Positions 37,500 to 46,695 of a stretch of 64,000 nt of DNA are shown in pieces. The notes below the pieces were generated by a model. That model saw nothing but the letters and a program-made list of their open reading frames with translations. It did not search any database and was not told where the DNA came from. This stretch comes from Leishmania infantum JPCM5 (taxonomy: Eukaryota > Euglenozoa > Kinetoplastea > Trypanosomatida > Trypanosomatidae): positions 162,501 through 226,500 of the forward strand of contig NC_009408.2 of NCBI RefSeq assembly GCF_000002875.2, in the 5' to 3' direction. Position 1 is the first letter of the stretch. Each line of letters starts with the position of its first letter. The translations under genes and the position numbers were made by a program.

Positions 37500-39038
37500 A
37501 TGCAGAACTACCGCTGCAAGCAGAGACAATACCACAGCGTGCTGTGGTCGCTGCAGTTTGTGCTCGCTCTCCTACACCACGCGCGGAAAGGCGCCGCACG
37601 TGCACGTCAGCAGCAACACGAGCGCGGCAACGCTAGGGAGGACAACAGCTGTTGCTGCTCAACCTCAACTGGTGCCGCTGACACGGAGTCAGATACTTTG
37701 ATTGCGTTTCAAGCGGCCGCAGACGGTGCCTTGGCCTCGTTCGCAACACAGGGACCGCTTTCTGCCTCGCAGTTGCTCTCCCTGCAGAACAGCCTCACTG
37801 ACGCTGACGTACGTGATCTCTGCGTGCAATGCATGCGCCACTTCATCACCCAGCAGCAGCAGCCGGCGCCAACGCTCACGTCTGTGCAGCAGCCGCTCTT
37901 CAGCGCTGAAAACGTCTTTGCCGCCCCTACGCCTCTTCTTCTCGTGCTGTGGCCAACCGAGAGTGTTCGCCAACACTACACATGGGCTTTGGAGGTGGCT
38001 CACCACCACCGCATCGACCACAGCGACCTCCTCGCCATACCAGGCTACCTGCAGGAGGCTGGCCTGCACGCGCGGCGTGTCTTTGCGGGGTATAGCGGCG
38101 CCAAACATGATGAAAGGTCCACCGTGGCGCAGGACTCAGAGCAGCGGGCAGCGCATGAGTGGGCCCGCCTCATCGACCTCTACACCTCCTTCCTCCCTGA
38201 TCGGTCCCACATCCACGAGCTGGAGAATCTGCCGCAGGAGATCGCCATTGGCGAGCTGCTCCGCGAGACCGTCGAGCGCGTGCGCAGGGCGGAGGATCAC
38301 GCCGGCGGCGATGGCTTCGCGCTGGACTGCGTCGTCGACGTCGGCGGCGGCAACGGCTTCCTTGCGGCGCAGGTGGCGGAGCGCCTGCAGTGCGACAGCG
38401 TCGTCATCGACCCCTTCTTTCCGGCGCACTCCATCGACTGCTGCCCGCGGCTGTGGCCCGACACAGCGCACCGCGCACGGCCCGCCACGCGCCGGCAGCG
38501 CACACTGCACCGCACCGTGGCGCTGTTCCGCGACGTCCGCTGGTCGGACGCTGTGCCGGCAACGCCAGCACGCACGGCCCTCATCGCGAAGCACCTGTGC
38601 GGCAGCGGCGTGGACGAGGTGCTGCGCCATCTGGAGGCGCAGGAGTCTCTGCCGCGCATCCTCGTTCTGGCGCCGTGCTGCTTTAGCAAATGCTCGCTGG
38701 ACACCTACATCGACCCTGACTTTGTGTCCGCGCTGCTGGGGCTGGGCAGTGCTGCAGCCTTCTGCCATCTAACGCGCTTGACAGACTGGAATGCGTCCGT
38801 GCACCAGCGATTGCAGGGTGTCGCTCTGTCGGGGAGAGGCCCCTCAGCATCGGTCTCGAAGAAGTCCGTGCGTTACTTTGTCTCCTGTCCAGAGGGCATA
38901 GCCGCCTCCGTCGAAGCCGTCGTGAGCCAAGGACGCGTACAGTGGCTTCAGCGTCACGGGTACATCGTGCGACTAGTGGAGTACGTTCCCGACTGCGTGA
39001 CACCAAAGAATCGCTGTATGGTGGCATACCGTACGTGA
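37500..39038 (+). CDS. TRM13: TRM13-like tRNA 2'-O-methyltransferase, copy 2, 512 aa
   Basis: Tandem paralogue of the upstream gene. Residues 220-393 (motif I VVDVGGGNGFL, KHLCGSG, LAPCCF) are identical to copy 1 at the DNA level. The C-terminal part is homologous but diverged (LTRLTDWNAS, QWLQRHGY, YVPDCVTPKN). The N-terminal 219 residues share almost nothing with copy 1; they include Cys/Ser- and Gln-rich stretches and a hydrophobic LLLVLWP segment near 140. The ATG at 37500 is the first in frame. The two copies may have different tRNA substrates or cell compartments, with the catalytic core kept uniform by gene conversion; this is inference. Members of this family outside kinetoplastids act on tRNA position 4. 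Confidence 0.75.
   Translation: MQNYRCKQRQYHSVLWSLQFVLALLHHARKGAARARQQQHERGNAREDNSCCCSTSTGAADTESDTLIAFQAAADGALASFATQGPLSASQLLSLQNSLTDADVRDLCVQCMRHFITQQQQPAPTLTSVQQPLFSAENVFAAPTPLLLVLWPTESVRQHYTWALEVAHHHRIDHSDLLAIPGYLQEAGLHARRVFAGYSGAKHDERSTVAQDSEQRAAHEWARLIDLYTSFLPDRSHIHELENLPQEIAIGELLRETVERVRRAEDHAGGDGFALDCVVDVGGGNGFLAAQVAERLQCDSVVIDPFFPAHSIDCCPRLWPDTAHRARPATRRQRTLHRTVALFRDVRWSDAVPATPARTALIAKHLCGSGVDEVLRHLEAQESLPRILVLAPCCFSKCSLDTYIDPDFVSALLGLGSAAAFCHLTRLTDWNASVHQRLQGVALSGRGPSASVSKKSVRYFVSCPEGIAASVEAVVSQGRVQWLQRHGYIVRLVEYVPDCVTPKNRCMVAYRT
38157..38677 (+). repeat. 521-bp perfect direct repeat, copy 2 (methyltransferase core)
   Basis: Identical to 35383-35903. The first difference after the block is C at 38678 against T at 35904, within the codon for the cysteine pair. 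Confidence 0.95.
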
Positions 39039-39912
39039 CGTACGGGCTCGGCCGTTTCCTCGTATCCTAACAAGTGAGCCTGTGGTAGAGAGTGCGCGCA
39101 AGCTGTCTGTGCTGCCTTACCTGCACGCATAACAACGACGATAGAGATCGAACACTTCTCTGTAGCTGATGCGTGCTGCTGCCGCCGTTGCTGCCCACTG
39201 TTCATCCCACGCATCTCTGCCTGAACTTCAGCCAGGCCGCTACAAGCATCGTCTACTTACCCCGACGACGAAATGAGACCTGCCTGCACCTTCGCTGCGT
39301 CGCTTCGGGTGGTCGGTGAGCCAATCTCTCTTGCTCGCTTATCCTCTGCCGCGGCTCTCGTCAGGCCATTGAATGCGTCAGGAAGACACGCTGGCAAGTG
39401 CGACTCTCCCCCCCCCACACACACACACGTGCATGCCTCGTCCAAGCACTCTGGTGTAATGGTAGACGCCGCGGCAAGCCGTCGCATGCATGCAAGCGGC
39501 TGCGTCATGTCCTCTTGTTGGGTGCCCCCTTCTTTCCTTTCCTCCTGAGCATCCGCCAACACCACAACTGCCCTGTGTGGCACGGTCTTCCCGTACATCA
39601 TCTCTGGGCAACGAATCAAACTGGGCATCTCCACCTCCTCTCATATGTGTATGCATCTCTGTGTGTGTGTGTGCATGTCCACAATGCACTTGGCCGTTCA
39701 CTTGATCCCCTTTCACACATCTGCAGACCATCTCTCTTGCCTTCCCTACCGGCATCACCTCCTTCACGTGCCAGGCCCTCCCCATTCAGCGCGCCGTCGT
39801 CACATAGGGACCTCTTACTCCTCTCGAGCTTCTTGATGACAGCTGCGCTGCCGCTTGTTACCCGCCGTCACCACCACCACCACACTTTTCATCGTCTCTT
39901 GCCTTCTTCGCC
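39039..39912 (+). other. Intergenic spacer
   Basis: Contains a C8 run then CA repeats at about 39408-39428, TG repeats at about 39660-39672 and a C/T-rich flank from about 39720 to 39800. No gene is seen. Confidence 0.55.
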
Positions 39913-40305
39913 ATGTCGACCGACCTCGAGTGCGGGTCTGAGGCGCTGGGCCGTTACACGTGCAAGGATGCCCCACGCCCAAGTGTGTGCTGCACCAACG
40001 GCTGCTGCGCCACCTCTCCTTACGACCTGGACATGTACGCGGGGCTGCCGCTGTGGCTGCGCATTGTCGTGGCAATCTTGGCTGGTTTCGCAATGGTGCT
40101 CATTTTCGCTTTTTGCCTCTATCGCGATCGCCGCGCCCTGCGTGCGTACACACTACTCAAGCAAGAGGAGGCGGAAGAGCGACGACGGCAGCGGCGATCG
40201 GAAGAGCTTCACGAGGTGCATCCCATCGGGCCGCAGAACAGCGGGGGTGAAACCTTGCATATACCCGATACACAGAGTCGCCCATCTCTCCGCCTCGCCG
40301 GATAA
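39913..40305 (+). CDS. Small single-span membrane protein with six N-terminal cysteines, Shisa-like layout, 130 aa
   Basis: Begins at the ATG at 39913. The N-terminal 44 residues carry cysteines at 7, 17, 26, 27, 31 and 32, a C-x9-C-x8-CC-x3-CC pattern. A single hydrophobic span follows at about 48-70 (IVVAILAGFAMVLIFAFCLY) with basic residues after it (RDRRALR). The tail is charged with an EEAEERRRQRRSEEL helix. Six cysteines ending in two CC pairs just before one membrane span is the layout I know from Shisa, WBP1/VOPP1 and related proteins (the STMC6 group). No cleavable signal peptide is visible, so the cysteine domain would be translocated by the span itself. Other small kinetoplastid membrane proteins cannot be excluded. 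Codon use and position support a real gene. Confidence 0.7.
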   Translation: MSTDLECGSEALGRYTCKDAPRPSVCCTNGCCATSPYDLDMYAGLPLWLRIVVAILAGFAMVLIFAFCLYRDRRALRAYTLLKQEEAEERRRQRRSEELHEVHPIGPQNSGGETLHIPDTQSRPSLRLAG

Positions 40306-41123
40306 GCAAAGGCATCGAGTGCGATGATGACGTGCTCATAGACGATCTTGCATGGCGCACGTGCATCTGTGTGTGTGTGTGTGTGTATCCGTCTCTCTCT
40401 CTGCTATTCTTCTGCTTCCTCACGCATCGCTAATCCTGCCCCCTCCCCTCAGGCCATACAGCCTTCCAGACATACATGTATATATGTCTGCTCTACCTCT
40501 GTGTGTGTATATGTGTGGAATGGGCCATCGCCTCGTCAGTCGTCTGTCCTTCCTTCCCTCCAAGGCTCTGCTTCCTCGTTCATGCACGGTGTCGTCGTGG
40601 TGCCTTCTACGTACGCATCTCCCACGCTCTCTCTCCTCTCCGCATTCACTCTTCCCACCTCCACTAGCTCGGGCGACGGGTATCATCTTTATTTCCACTC
40701 TCACTAGTCTGAAAGGCCCGTTCGTGGCAGCACCCCCCCCACAAATAAACGCGCGCGTATGACCCCTCCTCCTCCGTCGTTCCTTTCTCACACACACCTC
40801 TTCCTTGGGACACATACGGGCGCGTAGAGCGAGAGCGAGAGCGAGAGAGAGAGAGACCGGGCCCAAGTACTGTCTTTCCCGTCCTCATTTTGTTGGGTTA
40901 GTTGTCTGTCCGTGCGGAGTGCCCAAGCCCCCCTCCCCTACTAGACCATCGTTAGATAGTGGGGGAGGAGGCTCATAGAGACAGGCAGACAGACAGACAC
41001 GCGCACTGTCGCAAATGTACAAGCACAGACTCATTTTGCGATCTTTCTTATCACCACCACGACAACCCCGCCCCCCGCCCACCTCAACTCTCTGATGTGA
41101 CCGGCGTCTGCCTTTGCACTGCC
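40306..41123 (+). other. Intergenic spacer
   Basis: TG repeats at about 40371-40387 and TG/TA alternation near 40500-40514, C/T-rich stretches, and a GAGAGC-type repeat at 40826-40856. No gene is seen. Confidence 0.55.
40826..40856 (+). repeat. Purine microsatellite (GAGAGC/GA repeats)
   Basis: Short tandem purine-rich repeat, the reverse of the usual + strand pyrimidine skew in these spacers. Confidence 0.75.
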
Positions 41124-41402
41124 ATGGACATTGATATGTTTCTGCTCTTCGAGACCGTGACGGCCGGCATCTTCGGCGTCGTGCTCGTCACGATCATCGG
41201 GATGAGCATCTTAGCCTGCGTGCAGCGCGGGCAGCGGATGAAAGAGCGAAGGCAGCAGTGCGAGGACTTAGTAGCCAGTACTAGAGAAAAGCAGCAGCAT
41301 CTCCAGTGGCTCGCTGGGATCAACAACCTCAGTGATAATCCAGATCTCTTTGACGATGGTGCCTCCAACAGCTCCTGGTCTTCCCGCAAATCACGATGGT
41401 GA
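41124..41402 (+). CDS. Small single-span membrane protein, 92 aa
   Basis: From the ATG at 41124 the protein has a short acidic N-terminus (MDIDMFLLFE), a long hydrophobic span at about residues 12-33 (AGIFGVVLVTIIGMSILACV), a basic stretch (QRGQRMKERRQQ), a charged helix, and a Ser/Asn-rich tail ending in SSRKSRW. The frame is open upstream, but that part reads as spacer. The layout parallels the preceding gene without its cysteines. The function is unknown. As a very short gene it deserves caution, but the span followed by positive charges and the normal codon use favour a real protein. Confidence 0.55.
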   Translation: MDIDMFLLFETVTAGIFGVVLVTIIGMSILACVQRGQRMKERRQQCEDLVASTREKQQHLQWLAGINNLSDNPDLFDDGASNSSWSSRKSRW

Positions 41403-41504
41403 GCCCTCCTCACCTTCCTTTGCCTCCTCACTTCCTGTACGGTCTCCTCCCTATAATAGTGATAGCCTTTGTTGTCTTGCCACAGTAGATGTGCGCTGCT
41501 GATC

Positions 41505-41529
41505 TGTGTGTGTGTGTGTGTGTGTGTGT
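41505..41529 (+). repeat. TG-dinucleotide microsatellite
   Basis: Uninterrupted TG alternation over 25 bases. Confidence 0.9.
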
Positions 41530-42487
41530 CCTTGTCTGCACGCTTTCGTCGTGGGCATTTTTTGTTAGCCAGATGGAGAGGAGGGGAGAGGGGGCTGGGA
41601 CACACATCCCTACGCACACATGCACGCCAACTCACTCAGAATCGCCAGATGAGGTAGACACGCACACACATACATGCACACACTTCCTCCCTACTGTCCC
41701 TACCACCACTATCGGCTTCGTTATCTGTAATCCACCATCCTCATCACTCAGCGCCACTGTGGACTCAACATCTCCGCTTGGCAGCCGCCTCTTTTTCTCT
41801 CTCCTTCACTCCTCCCTCTCACTCACGTGTTCGTGTCAAGCCCACCCAGAGACACCCCGACACACATGCGCTTGCACTCTTGTTGCTGTCATTGTCGCAT
41901 CGCGCTCTATCCCCCTCTCTCTCTGTCTACGCCTCGCTTCGTATTGAGGGTTGGTGCTTTCCCCTTCCTTGCCGGCCTCTGTGTGTGTGTGTGTGTTCGT
42001 GTCGTAGCACTCTCATCTCTCTCCTCTGTCCCTCGTCTCCGCGTCAATCGCCGCGTTCTTCATCTTCCTCACTTCGTGTGCCGACACGGGCCCTCTCCAT
42101 CACGGCTTCATCTCAGGCACCGCCGCAGTCCCCCCCCCCTTCACACTGCCAACCGGCATCTGTGCTCCCTCGCCATCTCGTCTGCCTTTGCGTGTTTGTG
42201 TGCGCGTGCTTTGGAGAACGCAGGGCAAGCGGTGGGGAAGTCAGAGCGTCAGCCATGAGGGAAACGATGAAGCACATCGTGCGGGCACCTGTCTCTGTGG
42301 GTTACTTTTCGTTTCGCCGCTCTCACCCCCTCTCCTTCCTCTCACAGCCTGTGTGACGGGTCTCGTGCCTCCACCACCACCCCCATCAACCGCACATTCA
42401 CAGGCACGCGTGTCGCACACGTACTCTTGTTCTCCATCTCCAATACCCTCCGCCTCCATCCTCCCCTCTCACACTCTGGCTTCTCGC

Positions 42488-42489
42488 AG
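42488..42489 (+). promoter_or_regulatory. Candidate spliced-leader acceptor AG for the type II membrane protein
   Basis: A C/T-rich stretch at about 42445-42487 ends in CAG. The first in-frame ATG of the gene follows at 42624. Confidence 0.4.
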
Positions 42490-42623
42490 TTGGAGGCTCG
42501 AAGTGAAGCGGGTGCGAGCACCGTCAGCCGCAGGGGGAGGGGGCAGAGACACCGCCTCCAAGGCACCATCACCCTTGTCGATATTTGGGAGCTGGCCACG
42601 TGGCTGCACTGTTGGCTCTGACG

Positions 42624-43712
42624 ATGGATAAGGCGAACCACGCCCAACACGGCCGGGCGCCAGGCAAGCAGAGCCGCTCTATTTTTGTGTTCGGCGTTGC
42701 TATCATGATCGTCATCCTCTTCTTCATCGGCCACATGCTCACCATACGCCCTATCACCAGCATAGAGGATGATATACTCATCAGCGCCTACACGCGTGCG
42801 CAGTTGGCAATGCGCGAGGAGTGGGTCGATGCAGACACCCGACTCGCCGAGCGTCCGAACCTCATCGTGCGGAACCGGGCTCAGCTCCTGGGACTTTATC
42901 GCCTCCGCGTGTTTGTTGTCGCCACGGAGGCGGAGGTACCCAATGTAACCCGTGTGCTCAACTCCTTGAGAAGCTGTAATTACTCGCAGCGTGTGTTTCC
43001 CATCGACATCGCCGTGCACGTGCTGGGCAACGCGTCCGCTATGTCGTTTGTGCCCTGGCCTCAGGGTCGCCTCGACTTCTACGCGCACCGCCTGTACGAC
43101 AATGTCAGCCCGTCTGTGCCGATGATGATGGCGGATGTGTGGAAACCGCAGTCGGATTTTGAGCTTGGGATGCTGTTGACAGCCTCGGCGCAAGTGTCTC
43201 CGTACTGGTTCCAGTGGGTGATGAGCGCGCTGCGTCACTACGCCCCGACCTCGACAGAGACCTCCATTGAGCTTGCCACTGACAAGGACTCCGGGGCTGG
43301 GCGGGGACGGCTGCTCAGCCCACTGTCAACTACACTGAGCGGTTTGGCGCTGGGCATGCCCGTCGCCGGGACAACGGTCAACGCAGTGTCCACCTTCTTC
43401 GCCCCTCACCCGAGCACCACGTCCATCTTTACAGCTTCCTTTTGGAAAGCTATGGTGGCGCGGGCAGGGCCTGGCACCGATGTCTACGCCGCTCCGGAAA
43501 GCTGGCAGGCCTTCCTCAGCACCTCCACGAGGGTGCCTGGCCACGGCGAACACCGGTTTCTGTACCCTCCACTCGACAAGTTAGGGGCGCTGGCCTGCGA
43601 GGAGACCACAACGTGCGCTATACGCGCGCTGAATCCGTCAGAAGTGGCGGAGCTGGTAAACGTCCCGGCGTCGGTGGATAAATTGCCGCGGTTGCAAGAG
43701 CAGGGAACTTAA
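42624..43712 (+). CDS. Type II membrane glycosyltransferase-like protein, 362 aa
   Basis: A short basic cytoplasmic tail (MDKANHAQHGRAPGKQSR) precedes a single span at about residues 20-41 (IFVFGVAIMIVILFFIGHML), so this is a type II membrane protein probably in Golgi or ER. The lumenal part begins with LYRLRVFVVATEAEVPNVTR and LRSCNYSQRVFPIDIAVHV. This is the beta-alpha-beta opening of GT-A-like glycosyltransferases of the group with VxxLxRPxxLxRxLxSL openings. The later SPYWFQWVMSALRHY resembles the stretch that in that group follows an acidic LEDD motif. Here the residues before SPYW are LLTASAQV, without any aspartate, so metal/nucleotide-sugar binding may be lost. Potential N-glycosylation sites include NVT, NYS and NAS. 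The substrate is unknown. Confidence 0.6.
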   Translation: MDKANHAQHGRAPGKQSRSIFVFGVAIMIVILFFIGHMLTIRPITSIEDDILISAYTRAQLAMREEWVDADTRLAERPNLIVRNRAQLLGLYRLRVFVVATEAEVPNVTRVLNSLRSCNYSQRVFPIDIAVHVLGNASAMSFVPWPQGRLDFYAHRLYDNVSPSVPMMMADVWKPQSDFELGMLLTASAQVSPYWFQWVMSALRHYAPTSTETSIELATDKDSGAGRGRLLSPLSTTLSGLALGMPVAGTTVNAVSTFFAPHPSTTSIFTASFWKAMVARAGPGTDVYAAPESWQAFLSTSTRVPGHGEHRFLYPPLDKLGALACEETTTCAIRALNPSEVAELVNVPASVDKLPRLQEQGT

Positions 43713-44631
43713 CGCGGAGTCCGTGCATATGTTTTGCGGTTCGGGATTACCCTCTCCCTCTGCTGTTCACTCACTCATTGGGTCGCCCCTCATATCCTTG
43801 CAGCTGTTCTCCCCCAGTGGGGTGCTTCCCAATGGATGCCGTCCTCACGTGTTGGCGAAGAAGGAGGCTTGGCGCCGCGTGGTGGTCGGCAGAACTCTCG
43901 CCCGCTCCCCTCCTCCGTCCATACTCCTCTCTTGTCCTTGCTCTTGGCCACCACCTCTACCTTGCTATCATCGCCGTTGCGACTCTCTGACGCTCTCCTC
44001 TCTCCACGCGCTCAGAACCCTCTGCGATCCCTCTCTCTCTGAAAGAAACAGCAAGCGCGAAAGCCTAGAAAAGACAGACAGACAGGGAGAAAGAGAGACA
44101 CAGGGAGCGCCGCACATGTTTCCGTGCGCTTCTCCGCCTTCCCTCATCCCGCGCGTCGCTTCCTTCTGCAACATGATTTCAGACTGTGTGTGTGTGTGTG
44201 TGTGTGTCACACATGCAAACTACGCTGACAAGCTGCCCGCGAGGTTCCCTCTCACTCTGACAGCCCCATATGGCCATTTTCTCCTCTCCACTCTCCCCTT
44301 GGCATGGCCCCCCTCTCCTCTCTCTAGGCTCTCTCGCCGTCACCTCCGCATAACCGACACCTGAACCCTTTTTCCTCGCGATCCTTCCAAGACTGATTGT
44401 GAAAAGTCACGCACACAAGTACTTCGCACTACATAGACGCAACCACCGAAACACCCGTATAGCCGAGATACAGCGGCAAAGAGGGCGTCATCGTAGCTGC
44501 ATCGCAGTATTGCAAATCGCATCTGGCACGCACCGGCTTGCAGCGTTCCTCCCCAACCTCCTTCTGCCATCCACGCCCTTCTCACCTCCCTCCCCTTGAA
44601 CCAACTAACGGGTGCGTGCCTGACGTCAACG
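43713..44631 (+). other. Intergenic spacer
   Basis: C/T-rich flank, GACA-type repeats near 44069-44085, a TG microsatellite at 44185-44207, and a second C/T-rich block near 44280-44345. No gene is seen. Confidence 0.55.
44185..44207 (+). repeat. TG-dinucleotide microsatellite
   Basis: Uninterrupted TG alternation over 23 bases. Confidence 0.85.
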
Positions 44632-46695
44632 ATGTCTACCAGCGCAGCCCAGGCTCTCGAAAAACTCGTGCCAGGCCGGTTGTTGCAGCTTGCAGACAGC
44701 GGCACGCCGACTATCGTAACCCCGCTCGGCAACGAGGGCAGCCTCAACGCGTCGATCCACGCATACAAGGGTAAGGGCTACCTGCCCTACTTCACGCACG
44801 CGGTAAAGGCCGCGCAGCGGGCTCTCGTCAATGAGCTCCGCGCCGCGGGCGTCGAAGTGCCGAATGGCGCTGAGGCGTCTCACCTGGAGGGCGTACGCGG
44901 CGTGCACTGCCGTGATGAGGCCAGCTGCAGCCATATAATACATGACGAGCACATCACAGCGACCCTGGACGATGAGGACACCGACGATACACGCATGATT
45001 GTTGCCTGCGACCCTATTCAGACACAGCTACGGGACGACTGCGTCGAGTGCTTCCCTCGCGTGAACAAGGTGAGTGGGTGGGAGGAACTGGTGGTGCGGG
45101 TGCACCTCTTTTACCCCAACACCGCCCCGTGCATGAGCGTGCAGGACAGGCGCGCGCGCCTCGTCACACAGAAGCACTTCGTGCCAAAGAACGCGCGCAC
45201 ATTGCAGGGCTACCACGTCTTCCACTACGCCAAGCGCGGCAGCTCCGTGCGGACGCCGCACTGCGAGTCCATGTTTCCCTACACGCCCAAGGCCACGGAG
45301 AGCAAAGGCTTCACGCGGGAGAGCAAGTGCACCGCCATTACAGTGGAGTCGGTGTTCGTGCGCGACCCGGTGCGCCAGCAGCGCCCTTTCTATGCTGAAG
45401 ACGCGGAGCAGGTGCGCGTGTACTTCTCCTACCTGCGTGTGGGCGCCTTCGTCACGGACGATGAGCTGGTGGAGCACTTCCCGCTGGAGTCGATGGACGC
45501 GGCCGCCATGCCGGCATTCACCGACGACCGCGACGTGGAGAAGTACCATGTGCTGGTGCGTCTGTACCTGCTGGCGCACGACCAGGGCTGGACGGCGACG
45601 CAGCCGCACGGCTGCCCGCACCCGCTCGGCGGTCGCGTGGGCCTGCCGGTGCTGTTCCGAACCTGCGCAACGGAGGTGATCGTGCCGGGCGCGTGCTGCC
45701 GCGACTCGCAGCTGCTGCTGCGGCAGAGCCTGCTTCCGGACGTGGAGATGCAGGTCACGCGCTTCTGCTTCCGCCGCATCGTGAGCGAGGTGCTGCGGCA
45801 GCGCGTCGTGGCAGCGGCTGCGGACACCCCCGAGCGCTACGTTCCCGTCGTCTGCTACATGCCGCACGGTGACCGCGTGCCTGTCTTCACGGACAAGCAG
45901 GTCGGCGTGCTGGCGCGCCTGTACCCGCACCTCGGCATCCGCAGGCCCACCAGCCGCTGCGAGTGGGCGCACCTCAGCCGCACGCTCTACCAGCACGGCA
46001 TTTCGTTGTTTGACATTCTCGCCGCCGTCGGTGTCCCGCTTCGCGACGCCCATGGCGCCGTCATCGACACCGACGCCTACGTGCCCTACACCGCGGACAT
46101 GGCCGACGACTACTTCCTCGTCATTGCCAACCGCCCGCTGCGCGACTACACTTGCGTCACGAACCAGCGCTGGCTGTGCGAGCAGTTGCTGCTGCCCGGC
46201 CACCGCCCGCCCATCAACGCGCGCGCCTTTGCGGCGTGGGTGCGCTACTGGAACGCGATGGTGCAGCTGAAGCACGAACTGAAGAAGCAGGCGAACTTGG
46301 ACACAGTCAGCGCGCACCTGGGGCTTCGGCTGCCGGCCGGAAAGACGGGGCAGCGTGCGGCGTGTCTAGTGAACGGCTTCGTGACGGATGCCAAAGGCGG
46401 CTTGATCTTCCCAGAGCTGGGCGGCCGGCGCTTCCGCGACAGGGAACACGTCGGTGCGCTGCTGCCCGGGGCGCCGGTGCTGTACAGTTTTTGGGTGGAT
46501 GGAAAGCTGCAATTTACGTATGTGCGGACGCCAATGCACTTTGTTCGAGGGCTGCCGCCGAAGCAGGCGAATGGGCAGCGGCCAGCGCAGAGCGTGATAG
46601 CGGCCGGCGGCGCCCCTGCTAATCGCGGTGATGCCACACAGAGAGGAGAAAAAGTTGGAGATGAACGAAGAGCTAACGTGGCGATTCATGCTTGA
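44632..46695 (+). CDS. Unrecognised 687-aa protein, possibly kinetoplastid-specific
   Basis: The ATG at 44632 is the first in frame (a TTG lies 36 bases upstream). The protein is well mixed in composition, with no low-complexity blocks until the last 50 residues, so it is probably globular throughout. It is rich in Cys and His (HCRDEASCSHIIHDEH near 97-112, CDPIQTQLRDDCVECF near 125-140, HGCPHPLGG near 337-345). Other distinctive stretches are FVPKNARTLQGYHVFHY (about 184-200), RCEWAHLSRTLYQHGISLFD (about 443-462) and WVRYWNAMVQLKHELKKQ (about 532-549). It has no membrane span or signal peptide. I cannot match it to a known family. Cysteine-rich metal binding is only a possibility. Confidence 0.8.
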   Translation: MSTSAAQALEKLVPGRLLQLADSGTPTIVTPLGNEGSLNASIHAYKGKGYLPYFTHAVKAAQRALVNELRAAGVEVPNGAEASHLEGVRGVHCRDEASCSHIIHDEHITATLDDEDTDDTRMIVACDPIQTQLRDDCVECFPRVNKVSGWEELVVRVHLFYPNTAPCMSVQDRRARLVTQKHFVPKNARTLQGYHVFHYAKRGSSVRTPHCESMFPYTPKATESKGFTRESKCTAITVESVFVRDPVRQQRPFYAEDAEQVRVYFSYLRVGAFVTDDELVEHFPLESMDAAAMPAFTDDRDVEKYHVLVRLYLLAHDQGWTATQPHGCPHPLGGRVGLPVLFRTCATEVIVPGACCRDSQLLLRQSLLPDVEMQVTRFCFRRIVSEVLRQRVVAAAADTPERYVPVVCYMPHGDRVPVFTDKQVGVLARLYPHLGIRRPTSRCEWAHLSRTLYQHGISLFDILAAVGVPLRDAHGAVIDTDAYVPYTADMADDYFLVIANRPLRDYTCVTNQRWLCEQLLLPGHRPPINARAFAAWVRYWNAMVQLKHELKKQANLDTVSAHLGLRLPAGKTGQRAACLVNGFVTDAKGGLIFPELGGRRFRDREHVGALLPGAPVLYSFWVDGKLQFTYVRTPMHFVRGLPPKQANGQRPAQSVIAAGGAPANRGDATQRGEKVGDERRANVAIHA

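Larger units (their letters stand above)
41403..42623 (+). other. Intergenic spacer
   Basis: TG microsatellite at 41505-41529, CA-rich segments, and then a C/T-rich flank (about 41710-42480) ending at the AG at 42488. No gene is supported; open frames here are low complexity. Confidence 0.55.

Noticed and set aside
39460..39500. Stretch near 39462-39470 (GTGTAATGGTAGACG) resembling a tRNA D-arm/A box
   Set aside because: No matching anticodon arm, B box or acceptor stem follows.
45028..46317. 429-codon open frame antisense to the 687-aa gene
   Set aside because: Antisense shadow. The + strand frame has far better amino acid composition and flanks.
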